Source: Candidatus Heimdallarchaeota archaeon (lineage in GTDB: Archaea > Asgardarchaeota > Njordarchaeia > Njordarchaeales > JAMOTR01). Taken from it: DNA of 8,598 nt. Each line of letters starts with the position of its first letter. The stretch's first letter is position 1. The stretch spans positions 1 through 8,598 of the forward strand of contig JAMOTR010000028.1 of the NCBI GenBank assembly GCA_027068385.1, given 5' to 3'. The position numbers and the translations under genes are program-made. Below the pieces are notes generated by a model that was not told where the DNA came from, searched no databases, and saw only the letters and a list, made by a program, of their open reading frames with translations. Shown here piece by piece: positions 5,322 through 8,598 of this stretch.

Positions 5322-5662
5322 TCATTCGCGTCGATCACGATTCTGTTTTCTTGCTTCCTAAATCTACATATTCTTCCTATAGGCCCTTCGAGCGCGTACC
5401 GGTCCCCCTCATTACGTAACTTTAAGTCCCGATCGAGAGCGCGTATGCTATACCTCAAGAACCCCTTCCTTACGTATCCGATGGGCTCCTCATTACGTCC
5501 GTAGATCCTAAGTTCTCCCTCCCTTCCGCGCTTTATCTCTCCTATTATATCATTATACAGGTCGCGTATTAGGAACCCATCCTTAGTCCTATATACAGAT
5601 CCGATCGCTACCCCTTCTCTAAATACGATTCCACCTTCCCCGCGTAGTTCGATAACGATCAT
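5243..5662 (-). CDS. Small beta-rich protein, possible tubby-C/LURP-one-like fold
   Basis: A 139-residue protein without signal peptide or membrane segment. It consists of repeated short beta hairpins (IGSVYRTKDGFLIRDLYND, IIGEIKRGREGELRIYGRNE, PIGYVRKGFLRYSIRALDR, GPIGRICRFRKQENRIVID) and ends in a hydrophobic helix (ETLAMLYALALFDMLK). A series of x-x-G-x-[IV] turns followed by a C-terminal Ala/Leu helix is the layout of LURP-one-related/tubby-C-like proteins, whose archaeal members have no established role. I assign this only by pattern. The start at 5662 lies 26 nt behind the thermosome stop. A TATA-like element centred about 24 nt upstream falls on that stop, so the gene may have its own promoter, be co-transcribed by readthrough, or both. 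A start-less coding-like frame follows in the -1 frame. Confidence 0.6.
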   Translation of the reverse strand: MIVIELRGEGGIVFREGVAIGSVYRTKDGFLIRDLYNDIIGEIKRGREGELRIYGRNEEPIGYVRKGFLRYSIRALDRDLKLRNEGDRYALEGPIGRICRFRKQENRIVIDANEGMETLAMLYALALFDMLKPRAVVLT

Positions 5663-5680
5663 TATTTAAGAAGAGCTAAG

Positions 5681-5690
5681 ATCAAAAATC
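5681..5690 (-). promoter_or_regulatory. T-rich element: thermosome terminator and possible TATA box of the next gene
   Basis: On the minus strand GATTTTTGAT overlaps the thermosome TGA. The five T can terminate thermosome transcripts, and the element's centre is about 24 nt before the ATG at 5662, the TATA spacing seen at the other genes. Confidence 0.35.
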
Positions 5691-7335
5691 ACTCACCGAA
5701 CTCCTCTTCCTCCTCCTTCTTCTCTTCCTTCTTCTTCTCGGGCTTCGCTACGATCATCTCGTCGATCCTGAGTATCATCTCGGCCACGTCGGTGGCGGTC
5801 TTTATTACGCTCTTCTTCACGCGCACGGGGTCCCGCACGTTAGCCTCGTACATGTTCTTTATGGTACCGTCGAAGGCGTCGAATCCGTGGTCCACGTTAC
5901 CCTTCTCGTGCTCGCTCCTTAGCTTTACGAGTATGTCTAGAGCGTCGTGACCCGCGTTCGTTACGATAGCTTTTACGATCTCCTCTAAGCTATCCGCGAA
6001 GGCGTTAATAGCTAGCTGCTCGCGGCCGCCTACGGACTGAGCATACTCGCGTAGCCTCCTAGCGACCTCTACCTCCGAAGCTCCTCCTCCGGCCACGATC
6101 TTAGGCTCTAGAAGTATGTTCCTCACGTCGTGTATAGCATCTATCACGCTGCGCTCGATCTCGTCTACGTCCTGTTTCGTGGGACCGCGTATGAATATCG
6201 TGACGGCCTTCGGATCCTTACATCCCTCGATGAAGATGAACTCGGTTCCTCCTATCTTACGCTCCTCCACGAGCTCGGCCTCTCCTAGGTCCTCGGGCTT
6301 TACCTCGTCTAGGTTCGTTACGATCTTAGCTCCGGTAGCGCGAGCGATCTTCTCTAGGTCGCTCTTCTTCACGCGCCTGATGGCCATGATTCCGCGTCTA
6401 GCTAGCAGATACTGAGCGAGGTCGTCGATGCCCTTCTGGGTAATCACCACGTTCGCTCCGGTAGCGGCGATCTTATCTACCATCTTCCTGATCATCTCCT
6501 CCTCCTGCTCTAGCAGCATCGATATCTGAGACGGGTCGGTGATCCGTCCCTCCATGTCGAGCTCGGTCTTCTCTACTTCGAGTCCCTTGTTTAATAGTAG
6601 GATCTTAGCGTTCTTTACGCGCTTCGGCATATTCGGGTGCACGACCTCCTTTTCGATCACGATCCCGTCGACGAGCTGGGAGTCCGCTATGGAGCCTCCC
6701 TCCTTCTTTATGATTTGAATGAGCTTCGTATCAACCTTATACTTCCCGTCCTTCTTCTCCGCTACGCGCTTTACGGCCCTTACTACGATCCTAGCGAGCT
6801 TCTCGCGGACGCCACGGAAGGTCTTACTACCTAAGCTCGTGATGGCCACCTTCACGAGTTCGTCCTCGTTCTCGGTATCGATGGGCTTACCGATCTCATC
6901 TAGGATCTGTAGCGCCTTGTCGCGGGCCATCTTATATCCGCGAATGATGACCACGGGGTGAATCTCCTTCTCTATTAACTCGCGGGCGCGCCCTAGAAGC
7001 TCTCCGGCTAGTACGGCGGCGGTGGTAGTTCCGTCTCCTACCTCCTTATCCTGAGTCTTCGCCACGTTTACGATCATCTTAGCCGCGGGGTGCTCTACGT
7101 CCATCTCGTCTAATATAGTAGCTCCGTCGTTGGTTATGATGACCTCTCCCATGGGATCCACGAGCATCTTGTTCATCCCCTTAGGTCCTAGAGTGGTCTT
7201 CACGATATCAGAGAGTATCTGAGCCACGAGGATGTTAGTGAAGAGAGCGTCGCGTCCCCTCTGACGCTGAGTGCCTTCCTTGAGGACTAGTACGGGTATT
7301 CCTCCGTACATCACAGGGGTTCCAGCCATCGCCAT
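5689..7335 (-). CDS. ths: Thermosome subunit (group II chaperonin)
   Basis: Subunit of the archaeal cytosolic chaperonin, an ATP-driven double ring with a built-in lid that folds proteins. The 548 residues fit the family (about 540-560). Equatorial ATP-binding motifs are intact: TTLGPKGMNKMLVD at 47-60, TNDGATIL at 68-75, GDGTTT at 100-105, VIDAIHDVRN at 397-406 with the catalytic Asp399, and GGGASE at 416-421. The apical domain with the helical protrusion lies at about 215-370. The C-terminal tail is Lys/Glu-rich (KKKEEKKEEEEEFGE) rather than Gly/Met-rich. Whether it is the alpha or beta type cannot be judged. I prefer the ATG at 7335 (MAMAGTPVMYGG) because the TATA-like box lies 26 nt away; the in-frame ATG at 7329 is also possible and has a GAGG about 9 nt ahead. 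The gene is divergent from the PAC2 gene. Confidence 0.97.
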   Translation of the reverse strand: MAMAGTPVMYGGIPVLVLKEGTQRQRGRDALFTNILVAQILSDIVKTTLGPKGMNKMLVDPMGEVIITNDGATILDEMDVEHPAAKMIVNVAKTQDKEVGDGTTTAAVLAGELLGRARELIEKEIHPVVIIRGYKMARDKALQILDEIGKPIDTENEDELVKVAITSLGSKTFRGVREKLARIVVRAVKRVAEKKDGKYKVDTKLIQIIKKEGGSIADSQLVDGIVIEKEVVHPNMPKRVKNAKILLLNKGLEVEKTELDMEGRITDPSQISMLLEQEEEMIRKMVDKIAATGANVVITQKGIDDLAQYLLARRGIMAIRRVKKSDLEKIARATGAKIVTNLDEVKPEDLGEAELVEERKIGGTEFIFIEGCKDPKAVTIFIRGPTKQDVDEIERSVIDAIHDVRNILLEPKIVAGGGASEVEVARRLREYAQSVGGREQLAINAFADSLEEIVKAIVTNAGHDALDILVKLRSEHEKGNVDHGFDAFDGTIKNMYEANVRDPVRVKKSVIKTATDVAEMILRIDEMIVAKPEKKKEEKKEEEEEFGE

Positions 7336-7357
7336 GCCTCAATCGGCATTCACTTCT

Positions 7358-7367
7358 ATTAAAATAT
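7358..7367 (-). promoter_or_regulatory. TATA-like box of the thermosome gene
   Basis: ATATTTTAAT on the minus strand is centred about 26 nt before the ATG at 7335. It is one of the best matches to an archaeal TATA box in the window, as expected for a highly expressed, heat-responsive gene. No operator repeat is clear around it. Confidence 0.5.
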
Positions 7368-7409
7368 GAGGATAGATATGGGATAGTCCTTTCTCTTAAC
7401 TCGGATCCC

Positions 7410-7416
7410 TTTATTA
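7410..7416 (+). promoter_or_regulatory. TATA-like box of the PAC2 chaperone gene
   Basis: TTTATTA is centred 24 nt before the ATG at 7437 but only 18 nt before the ATG at 7431. It therefore supports the inner start codon. Confidence 0.45.
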
Positions 7417-7436
7417 GGTTCTGCTTTGATATGTTT

Positions 7437-8267
7437 ATGCGTATAATACACCGCGTAATAGTAGAGGAGCTAAAAGAGCTCGAGAGGGACGGCTATTTGC
7501 TCATCCAGGGGCTTCCGGGAGTGGGTCTCGTTGGGTTTACGATAGCCGAATTCCTAACGGAGGAGTTCGAGAACGAATTAGCCTTAACGGTTATCCCCTA
7601 CGATTCTCGTCCTCTATCGACTACTAGTGGTAAGACGTATATGGCTACATTCGCGGAGGAACTAAGGATCTACGAGATTACGGACGACGCCATAAAGAGG
7701 CCCCTCTTAGTATTTACCGGCAGGAAACAGCCGGATATCGCGATATATGACACGCTAAACGCCATACTCGACGTCATAGGGGATAAGCTCTCCGATCTCG
7801 TAGCCGTTGGAGGAATGACCGGAAGCACGAACGATATAGGTGCGTTCACGTATAGCGAAGACGTAGCGAAACGGCTCGAGGAGAAGGGGGTGCCGCCTAT
7901 AGAGGTAGATATTATGCACATTACGGGCGCTGTCGCGGTGTTTCCTAAGTTAGCGATAATGCGCGGAATAAGGGCTCGGGGATTACTCTCGAAGATACAC
8001 GAGGAGCGCGATATTACGGAGTTCTTCGAAATCTCCTCCCTCCGGGATCCGCTAGCATCTAAGCGCGCTATGAAGCTATTAAATGAGGTGTACGATCTCG
8101 GGATTCCCGAGGAGAAGTTCGTGTTCTTCGATAAGAAGGCCGAAGACGCGAGGAAAAAGTACGAGGAAATAGCGAAGGCTATGTTAAGATCCATGAGGGA
8201 GACTAGTCTACCGGAGAAACTCTCGGATAGCATACACGAGGGTGAGGAAGATAAGTACTACGTGTGA
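7437..8267 (+). CDS. PAC2-family proteasome assembly chaperone (PbaB-like)
   Basis: Member of the PAC2 (DUF75) family, whose archaeal representatives PbaA/PbaB are linked to proteasome assembly or binding in the cytosol. The family signature LIQGLPGVGLVGFTIAEFL lies near the N-terminus, with further blocks LLVFTGRKQPD, LVAVGGMTGS and HITGAVAVFPKLA and a helical C-terminal part (about residues 200-265). The chain ends EEDKYYV; Tyr-Tyr-Val fits the hydrophobic-Tyr-X (HbYX) motif by which proteasome activators and PbaB dock into alpha-ring pockets. From 7437 it is 276 residues (MRIIHRVIVEEL); the ATG at 7431 would add Met-Phe, and TATA spacing favours 7437. It is divergent from the thermosome gene and 9 nt ahead of pheS, with which it probably forms an operon. 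No proteasome subunit gene is in the window. Confidence 0.85.
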   Translation: MRIIHRVIVEELKELERDGYLLIQGLPGVGLVGFTIAEFLTEEFENELALTVIPYDSRPLSTTSGKTYMATFAEELRIYEITDDAIKRPLLVFTGRKQPDIAIYDTLNAILDVIGDKLSDLVAVGGMTGSTNDIGAFTYSEDVAKRLEEKGVPPIEVDIMHITGAVAVFPKLAIMRGIRARGLLSKIHEERDITEFFEISSLRDPLASKRAMKLLNEVYDLGIPEEKFVFFDKKAEDARKKYEEIAKAMLRSMRETSLPEKLSDSIHEGEEDKYYV

Positions 8268-8276
8268 CGTAGGTTC

Positions 8277-8598
8277 ATGAGCGGAATTAAAAGGCGTGTT
8301 TTTACTCTCGTTAAAGAGCTTAAGGAGACTACCGTAAAGGAGCTATCGGAAAAACTGGGAGAGCCTTACGCGAAAGTATATTCGGCCGTTCTAAACCTCG
8401 CTAAGGACGAATTGGTTGATGTAGAAACTAAGGACGTAACGTACCTTAAGATTACGGAAGAGGGAAAGAAGGCGCTCGAGGAGGGGTTTCCGGAGTACAT
8501 GTTACGCGACGGAGAGAGCGTTCAGGACGCTAAGGCGAGGCTCGGGGATAGGCTTCCGATAGCGATCGCCCGGATGAAGGCGAAGGGGTTCGGTAAGA
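8277..8598 (+). CDS. pheS: Phenylalanyl-tRNA synthetase alpha subunit, N-terminal part
   Basis: The frame opens at the ATG at 8277 and runs off the right edge after 107 complete codons. The peptide (MSGIKRRVFTLVKELKETTV, KELSEKLGEPYAKVYSAVLN, LAKDELVDVETKDV, then YLKITEEGKKALEEGFPEYM) is a winged helix followed by the ITEEGKKALEEGFPE block typical of the N-terminal domains of archaeal/eukaryotic PheRS alpha chains, which contact tRNA. The catalytic class II domain lies beyond the window. A second domain starts near VQDAKARLGDRLPIAIARMK. The gap from the PAC2 stop is 9 nt with no strong TATA box, so co-transcription is likely; AGGT at 8271-8274 is a weak ribosome binding site. A stand-alone winged-helix regulator is the alternative, but the block after the wing argues for PheRS. 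Confidence 0.78.
   Translation, partial: MSGIKRRVFTLVKELKETTVKELSEKLGEPYAKVYSAVLNLAKDELVDVETKDVTYLKITEEGKKALEEGFPEYMLRDGESVQDAKARLGDRLPIAIARMKAKGFGK

Noticed and set aside
5170..5504. Two plus-strand frames (5170-5361 and 5274-5504) opposite the LURP-one-like gene
   Set aside because: Arg/Ser/Leu-rich shadows; the minus-strand product has a regular beta pattern and a promoter.
6116..6961. Plus-strand frames opposite the thermosome (6116-6415, 6637-6834, 6719-6961)
   Set aside because: Antisense to the highly conserved chaperonin sequence; shadows caused by few stops in that frame.
7670..8233. Minus-strand 187-codon frame opposite the PAC2 gene
   Set aside because: Ser-rich composition typical of antisense reading; the plus-strand protein has clear PAC2 motifs.

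Overview
The window comes from an archaeon. The evidence is a group II chaperonin (thermosome), an archaeal-type S-adenosylmethionine synthetase, an acidic-tailed ribosomal P1/L12 stalk protein, an NDP-forming acyl-CoA synthetase alpha subunit, a DUF99 protein, a PAC2-type proteasome assembly chaperone and the start of an archaeal-type PheRS alpha chain. Leaderless promoters, K/E/R/I/V-rich proteins and frequent ATA, AGG and CTA codons suggest a thermophile, probably in Thermoproteota (Crenarchaeota). That placement is inference, and I do not name a genus. Packing is dense: the longest stretch without a called gene is about 165 nt (5078-5242).

Layout. (1) 1-115, minus: 5' end of a PadR-like winged-helix regulator, divergent from (2) 193-1524, plus: acyl-CoA synthetase alpha subunit with no beta subunit nearby. 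(3) 1553-2104, plus: unknown beta-rich protein whose Lys/Glu-rich tail overlaps convergently with (4) 2035-3294, minus: MAT, which carries an extra Ser/Phe-rich tail. (5) 3359-3919 and (6) 3916-4683, minus: a DUF99 protein and a Cas6-like RAMP-fold protein joined by an ATGA stop/start overlap, so they form a two-gene operon. (7) 4757-5077, plus: ribosomal P1, divergent from the Cas6-like gene. (8) 5243-5662, minus: small protein resembling a tubby-C/LURP-one fold, 26 nt behind (9) 5689-7335, minus: the thermosome. (10) 7437-8267, plus: PAC2 chaperone ending in a proteasome-docking-like Tyr-Tyr-Val, divergent from the thermosome and followed after 9 nt by (11) pheS, cut by the window end.

How the genes fit together. 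Thermosome and PAC2 chaperone share a short divergent promoter region and form a protein-folding/proteasome pair. P1 and PheRS belong to translation, MAT makes the general methyl donor, and the acyl-CoA synthetase serves energy or CoA-ester metabolism. The unexpected element is the Cas6-like/DUF99 pair: a probable RNA-processing nuclease coupled to a protein of a family proposed to be endonuclease V-like, set among housekeeping genes with no CRISPR array or other cas gene visible.

Regulation. Nine genes have an AT-rich TATA-like element centred about 23-28 nt upstream of the chosen start codon, the spacing expected for leaderless mRNAs. The two genes without a convincing one (DUF99, pheS) sit directly behind another gene. 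The T-rich stretch after a stop codon twice doubles as the TATA element of the next gene.
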